64,000 nt of DNA from Antribacter soli. GTDB lineage: Bacteria; Actinomycetota; Actinomycetes; Actinomycetales; Cellulomonadaceae. The position numbers and the translations under genes were made by a program. Positions 1 through 11,567 of this stretch are shown here, one piece after another (positions within the stretch are counted from its first letter, which is position 1; each line of letters opens with the position of its first letter). Where the stretch lies: positions 1 through 64,000 of the forward strand of contig NZ_JAKGSG010000033.1 of the NCBI RefSeq assembly GCF_021568775.1, in the 5' to 3' direction. The notes below the pieces were generated by a model. It was not told where the DNA came from. It did not search any database and saw only the letters and a list, made by a program, of their open reading frames with translations.

Positions 1-52
1 CAAGGTGCCGAAGTCATGTGCGCAACCAGCGACCAGCGACGCGCGATCCCGG

Positions 53-1998
<1,946 letters not shown>

Positions 1999-2053
1999 CC
2001 CCGGGCGCCGGTCGCGGGGTTCACTGTCCACATTCCGGCGCGGCGACCACCAC

Positions 2054-3271
2054 TCAGACGCGCTTGGTCTCCAGGAACTCGGCGATGCGGCCGATCGCCT
2101 CCTCCAGCTGCTCCACTGCGGGGAGCATGACGAGCCTGAAGTGGTCCGGCCGCACCCAGTTGAACCCCGTCCCGTGCGTCACGAGGATCTTCTTCTCGCG
2201 CAGCAGCTCGAGCACGAGCTTCTCGTCGTCGTCCACCGGGTAGACGGCGGGGTCGAGCCGAGGGAAGCAGTAGAGCGCTCCCTGGGGCACCACCGTGGAG
2301 ACGCCCGGGATCTCGTCGAGCAGCCGCACGGCCAGGTCCCGCTGCTCGCGCAGCCGCCCGCCGGGCAGCACCAGGTCCTCGATGGACTGGTGCCCGCCGA
2401 GCGCGGTCTGGATGGCATGCTGCGCGGGCACGTTGGCGCACATCCGCATGTTCGACAGCAGCGTCAGGCCCTCGAGGAAGTCCTTCGCAAGGTGCCGCGG
2501 CCCGGTGAGCACCACCCAGCCGGACCGGAACCCGGCCACGCGGTACGACTTTGACAGGCCGGAGAACGTCAGGCACAGCACGTCGTCGCCGGCGAAGGTG
2601 GCGGTGTGGTGGTGCACGGCCCCGTCGAACAGGATCTTCTCGTAGATCTCGTCCGACAGGAGCACCAGGTCGTGCTTCCGGGCGATCTCGACGAGGGCCT
2701 GCACCGTCTCGGCGGAGTACACCGCGCCGGTGGGGTTGTTCGGGTTGATCACCACGAGCGCCTTCGTGCGCGCCGTGATGCGCGACTCCAGGTCCGCCAG
2801 GTCGGGCGCCCAGCCGTTCGCCTCGTCGCACAGGTAGTGCACGGGCGTGCCGCCGGTGAGCGACACCGCGCCGGTCCACAGGGGGTAGTCCGGCGCGGGG
2901 ACGAGCACCTCGTCGCCGTCGTCGACGAGCGCCTGCAGCACCATCGTGATCATCTCGGACACGCCGTTGCCGATGAACACGTCGTCCACCGTCACGTCGG
3001 CCAGGCCCCGGCCCTGGTAGTACTGGGCGACGGCGGTCCGCGCGGTGTAGATGCCGCGGGAGTCGCTGTACCCCTGGGCGTCGGGCAGGTGGTGGATGAT
3101 GTCCTGCAGGATCGAGTCGGGTGCCTCGAAGCCGAACGGCGCCGGGTTGCCGATGTTCAGCTTGAGGATCCGGTGCCCCTCCGCCTCGAGGCGCTCGGCC
3201 TCGACGAGGATGGGGCCGCGCACGTCGTAACGGACGTGCTGGAGCTTGCGGGACTGGCCGATGTGACGCAC
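2054..3271 (-). CDS. alaA: AlaA-type PLP-dependent aminotransferase
   Basis: Fold-type I aminotransferase of 405 residues, the same length as E. coli AlaA, and alike along its whole length, including the N-terminal VRYDVRGPI and LNIGNPAPFGF segments. The PLP lysine is in SGLSKSYRVAGFRSGW (Lys241); NPNNPTGA (about 176-183) and SDEIY (206-210) are the other cofactor-site motifs. The family makes alanine from pyruvate using glutamate. It is cytosolic. It lies 56 bases before the leuA leader region on the same strand but the leader probably has its own promoter. Substrate is assigned by family likeness, so a related branched or valine-alanine activity is possible. Confidence 0.9.
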   Translation of the reverse strand: MRHIGQSRKLQHVRYDVRGPILVEAERLEAEGHRILKLNIGNPAPFGFEAPDSILQDIIHHLPDAQGYSDSRGIYTARTAVAQYYQGRGLADVTVDDVFIGNGVSEMITMVLQALVDDGDEVLVPAPDYPLWTGAVSLTGGTPVHYLCDEANGWAPDLADLESRITARTKALVVINPNNPTGAVYSAETVQALVEIARKHDLVLLSDEIYEKILFDGAVHHHTATFAGDDVLCLTFSGLSKSYRVAGFRSGWVVLTGPRHLAKDFLEGLTLLSNMRMCANVPAQHAIQTALGGHQSIEDLVLPGGRLREQRDLAVRLLDEIPGVSTVVPQGALYCFPRLDPAVYPVDDDEKLVLELLREKKILVTHGTGFNWVRPDHFRLVMLPAVEQLEEAIGRIAEFLETKRV

Positions 3272-3300
3272 GGGTGGATTCTGCCACCCTCGCCGGCTGC

Positions 3301-5238
3301 CTACCGCCGGCTTCGCAGCGCGGCGTCGACCGCCGGGTCGCCGAGCGCGCCCAGCCAGTCCAGGAGCGCCGGGTACGTGGACGGGTTGGCGGCGACCTGC
3401 GGGCGCAGGTGGGGCGCCTCCTGGACGATCAGGGCCAGGTCCGCGAGCGGCGTCGCGGGGTCGAGCGCCCGCGCGGCCGTCCAGCGCGGCGCGGCCGCCA
3501 CGGGTGGCATCACGGCGGTCTCGCCGGAGATCACCTGCGTGTCCTGAACGGCCTGGCTGCCCGACGCCGGCCGGGTTACCTGCGTGTCATACCCCGCCTG
3601 GGGCGCGGCCTCCCGGGCGGGGGCGGCGGCCTGGGCAGGCGCGGCCTGGGCGGGCGCGGCCGGCTGGGCGGGGGCGACCGGCTGGGCGGGGGCGACCGGC
3701 TGGGCGGGGGCGACCGGCTGGGCGGGCGCGGCCGGCTGGGCGGGCGCGGCCGGCTGGGCGGGCGCCACGTCCCGGGCGGGCGCACCCGCCGGCCGGATGA
3801 CGCCGCTCGACGTGACGCGTCGCGGCTCGGGCGGGCGGCGCGCCTCGGGCGGCGCGCTACGGACGGGCGCCGCGGGGAGCGACACCGGCGCGGGCGCGGC
3901 CTTGGCCACGGGCGGTTCCCACACGTACGCGCGTGTGCGGTCTGCGTCCGGGTCGCCCCCGATGCCGTCGGTCGAGAAGTGCTCGCGCACGGCCTGCGGC
4001 ACCATGAGCGCGTACGCGACCGTGCCGGGCAGGCCGAACGCCAGAAGCAGGTCGACGACGTCGACCCCCGCTCCGGACTCGGACGTCGCCACGACGATCA
4101 CGAGGCCGAGCACGCCGATGGCGCACACCGCCCCGACCGCGGGGACGTGCCCGGTGCTCGCGTCGCGGACGAGGGAACGCCGGGCGAGGACGGCCAGGGC
4201 GGCCACCAGCACGCCGAGCACGAGCCGCAGTACGAGCGTCACATCGAACCGCGGGGCGAGCAGGCCGGCGACGGCGCCGAGCGCCACGTAGCCGGCGAGG
4301 AGCACCACGACGCCGAGCGCCCGGACGGCGACGCGGACCCACACGTCGACCCCACGGTCCGGACTGCCGGTGACCTGCGCCTGGAGTCCGCGGCGGGCGG
4401 CGGGGCTCGCCGCGACGGCCGCGAGCGCCGGGAGCAGGACGAACCCGAACCTGGCCCCGTGCAGCGACTCCACGCCGGCGGTCGTGCCCGACGTCAGGAC
4501 GAAGACTGTGGCGACGACGATGCCCGCCGCCACGAGCACGAGCCGCGACGCCTCGTCGCCGCGCACGGCGCCGGCGACGAGGAACCAGTCGAGGCCGAGC
4601 ACGAGGAGGAGCGAGAGCACGGCCACCATGACGAGCGGGACACCGGGTCCGGTCACGAGCAGTACGACGAACGCGACGACCGCTCCCGCCGCGAGCAGCC
4701 CGCCGCCGCCGACGAGGACCGTGCGCCACCGCCGGGCGACCACGGAGTCCTGCTCGGACGGGCCGAGCTCGCTCTCGCGAGGTGCGGCAGCCAGGGCCGC
4801 GCCGGCGAGGCCGAGCCCGAGGCCGGTGCCCACCCCGCCGAACTCGCCGCCGTCGGCCCCGCTGGCGAGGTCGATCACGAGGTAGACGAGCGCGAGGAGC
4901 ACGTACGGCGCGTTGGCCGCGACCCGGGCGCGCCGGGTTGCGTGCACGGTCCACGTGGCGGGCAGCGCGCCCATGCGGGCGAGGTACGGCAGCGCGAGCG
5001 AGACCAGGGAGGCGACCGTCAGGAGGACCACCTCGACCCGGTCGGAGCCGCGGTGGACCAGGTCCCACGGCAGCGCGAGCGACGTGAGCAGGGCGATCAC
5101 GGCGATCGCGTCCCGCAGGTAGTCGCCCACCCGGACGTTCGCGAACGGGCCGCCGTCACGGCCGGTCGCGGGCGTCTGCTCGATCGGGTTCGCCGGGATG
5201 GCCTCGTGGGCCGATCCGTCGGCAGGTTGTTCCGTCAT
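3301..5238 (-). CDS. multi-spanning membrane protein with Pro-Ala repeats and LRV-like tail
   Basis: A 645-residue actinobacterial protein of unknown role. After a hydrophilic N-terminus come about ten hydrophobic segments (roughly residues 38-410), for example DAIAVIALLTSLALPWDL and the long Val/Leu-rich stretches after it. A proline/alanine linker with repeated AQPVAP units follows, then a cytoplasmic-looking tail with EAPHLRPQVAANPSTYPALL, which resembles a variant leucine-rich repeat (LRV) unit seen at the C-terminus of other actinobacterial membrane proteins. The start is supported by GAGGAG upstream. I do not recognise a catalytic motif. A scaffold or envelope role is only a guess. Confidence 0.75.
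   Translation of the reverse strand: MTEQPADGSAHEAIPANPIEQTPATGRDGGPFANVRVGDYLRDAIAVIALLTSLALPWDLVHRGSDRVEVVLLTVASLVSLALPYLARMGALPATWTVHATRRARVAANAPYVLLALVYLVIDLASGADGGEFGGVGTGLGLGLAGAALAAAPRESELGPSEQDSVVARRWRTVLVGGGGLLAAGAVVAFVVLLVTGPGVPLVMVAVLSLLLVLGLDWFLVAGAVRGDEASRLVLVAAGIVVATVFVLTSGTTAGVESLHGARFGFVLLPALAAVAASPAARRGLQAQVTGSPDRGVDVWVRVAVRALGVVVLLAGYVALGAVAGLLAPRFDVTLVLRLVLGVLVAALAVLARRSLVRDASTGHVPAVGAVCAIGVLGLVIVVATSESGAGVDVVDLLLAFGLPGTVAYALMVPQAVREHFSTDGIGGDPDADRTRAYVWEPPVAKAAPAPVSLPAAPVRSAPPEARRPPEPRRVTSSGVIRPAGAPARDVAPAQPAAPAQPAAPAQPVAPAQPVAPAQPVAPAQPAAPAQAAPAQAAAPAREAAPQAGYDTQVTRPASGSQAVQDTQVISGETAVMPPVAAAPRWTAARALDPATPLADLALIVQEAPHLRPQVAANPSTYPALLDWLGALGDPAVDAALRSRR
3600..3775 (-). 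repeat. in-frame Pro-Ala tandem repeat
   Basis: Direct repeats of an 18-base unit (on the plus strand, variants of GGCTGGGCGGGGGCGACC) encode AQPVAP/AQPAAP hexapeptides in the linker of the membrane protein. Copies at the centre are identical at the DNA level, indicating recent slippage expansion; length is likely to vary among strains. Confidence 0.85.
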
Positions 5239-5311
5239 CCGTCACTCCTCGAAGGCGCCGCAGGTCGGGAAGAGGGGCGGCGCAGTACGTACGAAGTCGT
5301 TTCTACCTGCT

Positions 5312-5346
5312 TCCTCCCGGTGTGTCAGGCCGGACACCCCGGAGGA
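5312..5346 (-). terminator. imperfect hairpin, possible terminator
   Basis: TCCTCC (5312-5317) and GGAGGA (5341-5346) close a hairpin with further imperfect pairing (GGTGT with ACACC) in the 144-base gap between the hydrolase gene and the membrane-protein gene, both on the minus strand. No U-run follows, as is usual in these genomes. I see nothing else in this gap. Confidence 0.4.
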
Positions 5347-5382
5347 ACGTCACACACACGAAAGGTCCACACAGCCGAGCGG

Positions 5383-6921
5383 TCAGATCCCCAGCTGGTA
5401 GACGCCCCAGTAGGCGAGCGTGACCAGCAACGCCGTGCTCGCCACGCACACCGCCCAGAACCCGAACGCCGCCACGACGGCGGCCACGCGGCCCCCCTCC
5501 GGCGGCCTGGCGGCGACCCGCCCGTGCAGCTCCCGCGCCCGGTTCAGCACGAGCGCGGCGCCGACGACGGTGACGAGCCCGAGGAGGCGGACCCCGATCC
5601 ACCCGCCCTGCACCACGACCGCGTCCTTCTCGTAGTCCATGGCGAGGCGCGCCACCGCGACCAGGTAGGCGCCCAGCGCGACGGTCGTCAGCACGGCTCC
5701 CGCTCCGGTCACCGTGAGAGGCCCGCGCAGGCCCGGGGCGAGGATCGCACCCGGGTGACCCGTCCGGCGTCGGACCGCGGTGGAGCGGACCGCGACCCCG
5801 GCGAGGACGACGAGCGCCAGGACCAGCAGCCCCACCGCGCCGACCACGACGCCGAGGACGATGTCCCCGTTGCCATACCACTGCGGCTGCGGCACGGGCG
5901 CCGCCAGGTAGAGCTGGTTGGGCGTGGCGCCCGCCACCTGGGGCAGCGCGCCCGCCGTGCCCGGCAGGCCCTGGATCCACGTGGCGACATCTCGCGGGAA
6001 GTCCGGGACGAGCTCGCCGTTCACGTGCATGCCGTGGTTCGCGCCCTCGTAGAAGCGGACGGTCACGGGAGCGCCGTCACTGCCCGCCGTGTCAGCGAGA
6101 ACCTGATGGGTGGCCTGCACGAGCGGCATCGACGCGTCGCCCGTGCCGTAGGTCATGAGGATCGGGGCCTCCTGACGCTCGAGCCACGGCCGCACGTCGA
6201 AGTCGGCGTACTCGAAGCCGCCACCCGGGAAGGTCATACCGACGGCGCGCGGGATGGCGCGGAACACCCCCGCCGGCACGTCGGTGTTGCGCAGGTAGTT
6301 GTCCACCGCGAACGCGGCCTGCTGGCGCGGCGGGACGACCGGCGCCGAGACGAGCACCTGGAACGCGAGCCGCCTGTCCTCGACCATCATGATCGGCGAG
6401 ATCCAGGCGCCCTCCGACTCGGAGTACACCCCGACCAGGTCAGGATCGACACCGGGCACGCCCCGCAGGAGGTCGACCGAGTGCAGGTAGTCCCCGGCCA
6501 TGGCGACGTAGTCCCGGTGCCGGGTGGAGTAGGTGTCGAGGCGCTTGTCGGGCACGAGGGTGACCACACCCGCGCTCGCCAGCTCGGTCGCGGCCGCCGT
6601 GAACGCCACGGTCGCCTTGCCGGTGCCCGCGCCATGGATGAACACCATGCCCGGGGCCTCGTCGGGGCCGTCCACGGGCTCGCGGAGGATCGCGCCGACC
6701 TCGGTCCCGTCCAGCGCGACGGTCATCTCGGTCTCACGCACCTCGAACGATCCGACGGCGTGCACCGTCGCGCCTGTCACGCCCCCGATCCGGGTGCTGC
6801 TCGTGACGGGTCGCAGGTGGTCGGTGACCGGCTCCGGCTCCCACTGCGGGCCCGCGACCGCGCCCACGACCGCGAGCACGACCGCGAGCGCGGCACTGGT
6901 GGCAGCCGTCCGGAAGATCAC
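5383..6921 (-). CDS. exported or membrane alpha/beta hydrolase
   Basis: A 512-residue protein with a GTG start, an N-terminal hydrophobic signal or anchor (residues 5-24) and an alpha/beta-hydrolase domain. The oxyanion region reads VFIHGAGTGKA and the nucleophile elbow is YSESEG, a Ser elbow in which the first Gly of GxSxG is Ser. The acid-histidine end is ANHGMHV. The last 170 residues hold about four hydrophobic helices, so the catalytic domain is probably tethered at the outer face of the membrane. The substrate is unknown; acyl-ester or peptide bonds are typical for the family. It stands alone between the era gene tail and the membrane-protein gene. Confidence 0.75.
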   Translation of the reverse strand: MIFRTAATSAALAVVLAVVGAVAGPQWEPEPVTDHLRPVTSSTRIGGVTGATVHAVGSFEVRETEMTVALDGTEVGAILREPVDGPDEAPGMVFIHGAGTGKATVAFTAAATELASAGVVTLVPDKRLDTYSTRHRDYVAMAGDYLHSVDLLRGVPGVDPDLVGVYSESEGAWISPIMMVEDRRLAFQVLVSAPVVPPRQQAAFAVDNYLRNTDVPAGVFRAIPRAVGMTFPGGGFEYADFDVRPWLERQEAPILMTYGTGDASMPLVQATHQVLADTAGSDGAPVTVRFYEGANHGMHVNGELVPDFPRDVATWIQGLPGTAGALPQVAGATPNQLYLAAPVPQPQWYGNGDIVLGVVVGAVGLLVLALVVLAGVAVRSTAVRRRTGHPGAILAPGLRGPLTVTGAGAVLTTVALGAYLVAVARLAMDYEKDAVVVQGGWIGVRLLGLVTVVGAALVLNRARELHGRVAARPPEGGRVAAVVAAFGFWAVCVASTALLVTLAYWGVYQLGI

Positions 6922-6968
6922 GTTCGGATGCTACCTGCCGGGTCCGACACTGCCCTGGTGAGACGCGC

Positions 6969-7112
6969 TCAGAAGCCCAGGCGGCGCAGCTGTCTGCGCG
7001 GTTCGTGTCGCGCTGCCAGTCCTAGAAGCCCAACCTGCGCAGCTGTTTGGGGTCGCGCTGCCAGTCCTAGAAGCCCAACCTGCGCAGCTGTTTGGGGTCG
7101 CGCTGCCAGTCC
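6969..7112 (-). repeat. tandem duplication of the era 3' end
   Basis: The last 45 bases of era (7067-7111, encoding DWQRDPKQLRRLGF and stop) are repeated exactly, 45 bases further downstream (7022-7066). A third, diverged copy of 53 bases lies at 6969-7021 and still encodes QLRRLGF plus stop in one frame. Because a stop codon ends the first copy, only that one is translated. The diverged copy may be the ancestral gene end. Confidence 0.9.
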
Positions 7113-8050
7113 TTGGCGACCTTGACGTGCAGGTCGAGGTAGACGCGCGAGCCGAGGAGCGCCTCGATCCCCCGGCGCGCCTCCGACCCGACGGCCCGCA
7201 GCCGGGAGCCGCCACGGCCGATCACGATCGCCTTCTGCGACTCGCGCTCCACGAAGAGGTTCACGCGCACGTCCAGCAGCGGCGGACGGCCCTTGGCCGG
7301 GTCCCCCGAACCCTCCCGCTCGACGATCTCCTCCACCACGACCGCGAGGGAGTGCGGGAGCTCGTCGCGCACGCCTTCGAGTGCGGCCTCACGGACGAGC
7401 TCGGCGACCATCACCGCCTCCGGCTCGTCGGTCAGCTCGCCGCCGGGGTACAGCTCCGGCCCCTCGGGCAGGTGCGACACGAGGACGTCCTGCAGCTCGT
7501 CCACCTGGTAGCCGTCCTGGGCCGAGACGGGCACGATGTCCGCCCACTCCCGGTCGACCGCGTGCGCCAGCTCCTGGACGGAGAGCAGGTGCTCCAGGAG
7601 GGCACCCCGCTCGACCAGGTCGGCCTTCGTCACGACGGCGACGACGGGCACGGCCCGGCGGCCGCTCATCAGCTGGGCGAGCTGCGCCGCGATGTAGCGG
7701 TCGCCCGGGCCGACCTTCTGGTCGGCAGGCAGGCAGAACGCAATGATGTCCACTTCGGAGAGCGTGTCGCGCACCAGCTCGTTGAGCCGCTCGCCCAGCA
7801 GGGTGCGCGGCCGGTGCAGGCCCGGGGTGTCGACCAGGATGAGCTGGGCGTCCGGCCGGTGGACGATCCCGCGGATCGTGTGCCGCGTCGTCTGCGGCCG
7901 GCCGGAGGTGATCGCCACCTTCTGGCCGACCAGGGCGTTCGTCAGCGTGGACTTCCCGGCGTTCGGGCGGCCCACGAGGCAGGCGAAGCCGGACCGGTGC
8001 AGGCCTTGCCCGACGCCGGTCGCCCGGCCTGGGTGCAGATCGTCGCTCAC
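7067..8050 (-). CDS. era: GTPase Era, 16S rRNA processing and 30S assembly
   Basis: A 327-residue GTPase with the P-loop GRPNAGKS (27-34), G2/G3 region ending DTPG, the G4 motif TKAD, and a C-terminal KH domain with VIGRGGSRL. Era binds the 3' end of 16S rRNA and assists small-subunit maturation, often with YbeY, which is encoded two genes upstream. The GTG start at 8050 overlaps the stop of the CBS-domain gene by four bases and has AAGGA upstream, indicating translational coupling. The C-terminal 45 bases are tandemly duplicated downstream without changing the protein. Confidence 0.96.
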   Translation of the reverse strand: MSDDLHPGRATGVGQGLHRSGFACLVGRPNAGKSTLTNALVGQKVAITSGRPQTTRHTIRGIVHRPDAQLILVDTPGLHRPRTLLGERLNELVRDTLSEVDIIAFCLPADQKVGPGDRYIAAQLAQLMSGRRAVPVVAVVTKADLVERGALLEHLLSVQELAHAVDREWADIVPVSAQDGYQVDELQDVLVSHLPEGPELYPGGELTDEPEAVMVAELVREAALEGVRDELPHSLAVVVEEIVEREGSGDPAKGRPPLLDVRVNLFVERESQKAIVIGRGGSRLRAVGSEARRGIEALLGSRVYLDLHVKVAKDWQRDPKQLRRLGF

Positions 8051-9402
8051 GCGTGGTGTTCCTTCTCGTTCGTGCGGTCCGCGAGCGCGGACCGGTCGGG
8101 CTGATCGCCCTCGGAGTCGTCCTCTGGGTGGGCCGGGGCGACCCTGTGCACCAGGATCGTGGCGAGCTGCTTGCGGCGCCCTTCGACGCGCTCCCCCTCG
8201 AGGTGCAGGCCGCCGACCTCGGCCGCCGAGCCGGGCAGCGGCACCTTGCCGATCGTCTTGGCGAGCAGGCCCGCGACGGTGTCGACGTCGTCGTCGTCGA
8301 GGTGCCTGTCGAAGAGCTGGCCCAGGTCGTAGACGGGGAGCCGGGCGGGCACCCGGAACAGCCCGCCGCCGAGCTCCTCGACCTCCGGCACGGGAACCCG
8401 GTCGTGCTCGTCGGTGAGCTCGCCGACGAGCTCCTCCAGCAGGTCCTCGATGGTTACCAGGCCCGCGACGCCGCCGTACTCGTCGACGACGAGCGCGATG
8501 TGCGAAGCGTCCGCCTGCATCTGGCGCAGCAGGTCGTCGACCGGCTTCGACTCCGGCACGAAGGCCGCGGCGCGCGCGATCTCGCCCGCCGGGCGCGTCG
8601 CGGCGGCGTCGCCCGCCCCGGGGTCGTGCAGCGCGGCCACGACGTCCTTCAGGTAGGCGACGCCGACGACGTCGTCCACCGACACGCCCACGACCGGCAC
8701 GCGCGAGAACCCCGACCTCAGGAACAGGCGCAGCACCTTCACCAACGGCGTGTCCGCCGTGACCGTCACCATGTCGGTGCGCGGCACCATGACCTCGCGG
8801 GTGATCGTGCCGCCCAGCTCGATGACGGACCGGATCAGCTCGCGGTCCTCCTCCTCGAACGCCTCGCTCTCGCCCACCCGTTCCGCGATGTCGCGCAGCT
8901 CGGCGTCGGTGAGCGGACCCGGGTCCGCCCGGGCCACCGACAGGCGCGTGAACCAGGCCACCGCGCGAGACGTGACCGTCAGCGGCCCGACCAGGGCGAG
9001 CAGCACCTGCACGGGATGCCGGAAGCCCAGCGCACGCGGGGAGACGCGCACGAAGACCACGCCGATCACGACGCCGGCCACGAGCGCGATCAGCATGACC
9101 GACCACTCCTGCGCGACCGCCTGCGCCACGAGCAGTGTCGCCGCCGCGATGGCGACCACCTCGGCGGTGACACGCACCAGCGCGAAGGACGCCACGGTCT
9201 CCGTCGGCTCGACGGCGAGCGCCTGGGCCTGCCGGACGCGGGCGGCACGCCCCTGGTCCAGCGCCTGCTCCGCCTCCACGAGGGCGTCGGCGAGAGACAT
9301 GCGGGTGACGCGCAGCACCGCGGCCTCGCCGGCCGAGAGCACGCCCGCGAGGGCCAGGCCCACGACCGCCGTGACGGCCAGGGCGAGGGAGACGCCGGTC
9401 AT
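8047..9402 (-). CDS. CorC/HlyC-type CNNM membrane protein with CBS pair
   Basis: A 451-residue protein of the UPF0053/CNNM family: an N-terminal DUF21 transmembrane domain (about residues 1-150), a CBS-domain pair (around [21 protein letters not shown] and [40 protein letters not shown], in two parts), and a C-terminal CorC_HlyC domain. Members take part in magnesium or cobalt efflux and resistance. The ATG at 9402 overlaps the ybeY stop (ATGA) and its own stop overlaps the era start, so it sits inside a tightly coupled operon. The linkage with ybeY and era is conserved in many bacteria. Confidence 0.92.
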   Translation of the reverse strand: MTGVSLALAVTAVVGLALAGVLSAGEAAVLRVTRMSLADALVEAEQALDQGRAARVRQAQALAVEPTETVASFALVRVTAEVVAIAAATLLVAQAVAQEWSVMLIALVAGVVIGVVFVRVSPRALGFRHPVQVLLALVGPLTVTSRAVAWFTRLSVARADPGPLTDAELRDIAERVGESEAFEEEDRELIRSVIELGGTITREVMVPRTDMVTVTADTPLVKVLRLFLRSGFSRVPVVGVSVDDVVGVAYLKDVVAALHDPGAGDAAATRPAGEIARAAAFVPESKPVDDLLRQMQADASHIALVVDEYGGVAGLVTIEDLLEELVGELTDEHDRVPVPEVEELGGGLFRVPARLPVYDLGQLFDRHLDDDDVDTVAGLLAKTIGKVPLPGSAAEVGGLHLEGERVEGRRKQLATILVHRVAPAHPEDDSEGDQPDRSALADRTNEKEHHA

Positions 9403-9851
9403 CGCGTCGCGAGGAAGGTGAGGAGCAGCTTGCGCTGAAGGGCGAACATCTCCTTCTCCTCCTCGGGCTCGGCGTGGTCGTAGCCGAGAAGGTGCAGGAT
9501 CCCGTGGGTGGTCAGGAGCAGCATCTCCTCGACCGTCGAGTGCCCGGCGACCTTGGCCTGCTCCACCGCGACGTCGGGGCACAGCACGACGTCGCCGAGC
9601 GTGCCGGGCGGCGACAGCTCGCCCTCGCGGCCCGGGCGCAGCTCGTCCATCGGGAAGGAGAGGACGTCCGTGGGGCCCGGCTCGTCCATCCACTGGACGT
9701 GCAGCTCGGACATCACGGTGGTGTCGACGAACAGGATCGACAGCTCCGACTGCGGGTGCACCCGCATGGCATCCAGCACGTAGCGCGCCAGCGCGGCGAA
9801 CTCGGCCTCGTCGACCTCGAAGCCCGACTCGTTGTTGACCTCGATGCTCAT
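9399..9851 (-). CDS. ybeY: endoribonuclease YbeY
   Basis: A 150-residue zinc-dependent ribonuclease that matures the 16S rRNA 3' end and takes part in late 70S quality control. The metal site is [11 protein letters not shown], giving the three ligands His116, His120 and His126, and the conserved [10 protein letters not shown] segment is present. Length matches the family. It lies 10 bases after phoH and overlaps the next gene by four bases; phoH-ybeY-corC-era is a widely conserved order. Confidence 0.96.
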   Translation of the reverse strand: MSIEVNNESGFEVDEAEFAALARYVLDAMRVHPQSELSILFVDTTVMSELHVQWMDEPGPTDVLSFPMDELRPGREGELSPPGTLGDVVLCPDVAVEQAKVAGHSTVEEMLLLTTHGILHLLGYDHAEPEEEKEMFALQRKLLLTFLATR

Positions 9852-9861
9852 GCTGGGGCCT

Positions 9862-10929
9862 TCACCGCCCGCCGCGCTGCGGCGTGCGGCGGTCCTGCGG
9901 CTGGCGGCCCGGCCGCTGGCCGCTCACCACGATGTCCCAGCGGGCGTAGGCGTCGATGATGTCGCTGACCAGCCGGTGCCGCACCACGTCCGCGGAGCCC
10001 AGCCGGCAGAACTCCACGTCGTCGACGCCGATCAGGATGTCCTCGACGACCTTGAGGCCGGAGGTCACCCCGCCCGGCAGGTCCACCTGCGTCGAGTCGC
10101 CCGTGATGACCATCCTCGAGCCGAAGCCGAGACGCGTCAGGAACATCTTCATCTGCTCGGTCGAGGTGTTCTGCGCCTCGTCGAGGATGATGAACGCGTC
10201 GTTGAGCGACCGCCCGCGCATGTAGGCCAGCGGGGCGACCTCGATGGTTCCCGCCTCGATCAGCTTGGGGACCTGCTCCGGGTCCACCATGTCGTGCAGC
10301 GCGTCGTACAGCGGGCGCAGGTACGGGTCGATCTTCTCGCTGAGGCTGCCCGGCAGGAAGCCGAGGCGCTCGCCCGCCTCCACGGCGGGGCGCGTCAGGA
10401 TGATCCGGTTGACCTGCTTGGCCTGCAGCGCCTGCACGGCCTTCGCCATCGCGAGGTACGTCTTGCCGGTGCCGGCGGGCCCGATCCCGAACGTGATGGT
10501 GTTCGCGTCGATCGCGTCCACGTAGTTCTTCTGCCCCACCGTCTTGGGCCGGATCGTGCGGCCGCGGCTCGACAGGATGTTGAAGGTGAGGACCTCGGCC
10601 GGCCGCTTCGCCGTGGCGTCGGTGAGCATCGAGATCGATCGCGTCACGACCTCCGGCGTGAGCTGCGTGCCGGCCTCGACCACCTCGACGAGCTCGTCGA
10701 GCAGGCGGGACACCAGCACCACGTCACCGGCGGGGCCCGTCACTGAGATCTCGTTGCCGCGGGCATGGACGTCGACCTGCGGAAAGCCCTGCTCGATCGC
10801 CCGGAGCACCGAGTCCCGGCTCCCCAGGAGGCCAACCATCGGGACGTGCGACGGCACCACGATGCGGTGCTCGACACGGGCCGCGGACGCGGGGCGTCCG
10901 GCTGAGTGTGTGGTGGGTGTCGTTGTCAT
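9862..10929 (-). CDS. PhoH-family ATPase
   Basis: A 355-residue P-loop protein, PhoH/PhoL type. The N-terminal region resembles a KH-like RNA-binding fold, followed by Walker A GPAGTGKT (150-157) and Walker [10 protein letters not shown], and the GRSLNDAFI motif. The family is cytosolic and linked to RNA metabolism; its link to phosphate starvation is historical. It is the first gene of the coupled run phoH-ybeY-corC-era. The 97-base gap to the HIT gene shows no clear terminator. Confidence 0.93.
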   Translation of the reverse strand: MTTTPTTHSAGRPASAARVEHRIVVPSHVPMVGLLGSRDSVLRAIEQGFPQVDVHARGNEISVTGPAGDVVLVSRLLDELVEVVEAGTQLTPEVVTRSISMLTDATAKRPAEVLTFNILSSRGRTIRPKTVGQKNYVDAIDANTITFGIGPAGTGKTYLAMAKAVQALQAKQVNRIILTRPAVEAGERLGFLPGSLSEKIDPYLRPLYDALHDMVDPEQVPKLIEAGTIEVAPLAYMRGRSLNDAFIILDEAQNTSTEQMKMFLTRLGFGSRMVITGDSTQVDLPGGVTSGLKVVEDILIGVDDVEFCRLGSADVVRHRLVSDIIDAYARWDIVVSGQRPGRQPQDRRTPQRGGR

Positions 10930-11026
10930 GAGCCGGCTGGCGCCGATGCACTCCTTCGGGGGGCGGTCGTGATGCTGTCCATCTTATCGACCGCGCCCGG
11001 TCCGCTCACGCCTATTCACCCGTGGT

Positions 11027-11371
11027 TCAGAACCCGGCGAGGTGCGTGCCGGACAGGACGTGCGCGTGCACGTGGAACACCGTCTGCCCCGCCTTGGGTC
11101 CGCAGTTGAAGATCATGCGGTACTGGCCGTCGGAGAGGTCCGAGGCCACCTCGTCGGCGAGAGACACGAGGTCGGCGAGCAGGGCCGGGTCGGACGCCGC
11201 GAGGGCGGACACGTCCGGGTGGTGCTCGCGCGTCACGACCAGCGCGTGCACCGGTGCCTTCGGCGCGATGTCGCGGAACGCGATCGCCGTCGCCGACTCC
11301 CCCACGAGCTCGGCCGGGACCTCGCCCGCGACGATCTTGCAGAACAGGCAGTCGGGGTCGGTCGTCGTCAT
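11027..11371 (-). CDS. HIT-family nucleotide hydrolase/transferase
   Basis: A 114-residue histidine-triad protein with the triad HVHAHVL (His100, 102, 104), an N-terminal CLFCKIV with two cysteines that could bind zinc, and the usual GQTVFH segment. Such proteins hydrolyse adenosine phosphoramidates and related nucleotides. In related actinobacteria a HIT gene lies between rsmE and phoH, as here, but a plus-strand pair has been inserted between rsmE and this gene, leaving it divergent from 11568. Confidence 0.93.
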   Translation of the reverse strand: MTTTDPDCLFCKIVAGEVPAELVGESATAIAFRDIAPKAPVHALVVTREHHPDVSALAASDPALLADLVSLADEVASDLSDGQYRMIFNCGPKAGQTVFHVHAHVLSGTHLAGF

Positions 11372-11567
11372 GCGGGAAGGCTACCGGGGTCCGCACGGCC
11401 TCGCCCCTGCCTCCGTCACCGGACCGTAACATGTCCGATGTGCCGGAGTTCGGTCCTTGTGGGATGCTCTGCCGCATTCGACCCGCGCCCATGCTGTGCG
11501 ACATTGTCTGCACACGTCGCGTCGTCGTGTCCGCCGTCACACATCACCGCACCTGCTGGAGGTCCGC

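Noticed and set aside
5-52. Search for an RNA gene at the left edge
   Set aside because: Too short and with no tRNA-like or conserved structure that I can see.
3600-3775. Regular repeats considered as a CRISPR array
   Set aside because: Units are contiguous with no spacers and encode Pro-Ala repeats in frame.
3274-7125. Plus-strand frame of nearly 1300 codons
   Set aside because: Covers the membrane protein and hydrolase genes in antisense; composition is low-complexity His/Arg/Asp and shows no domain.
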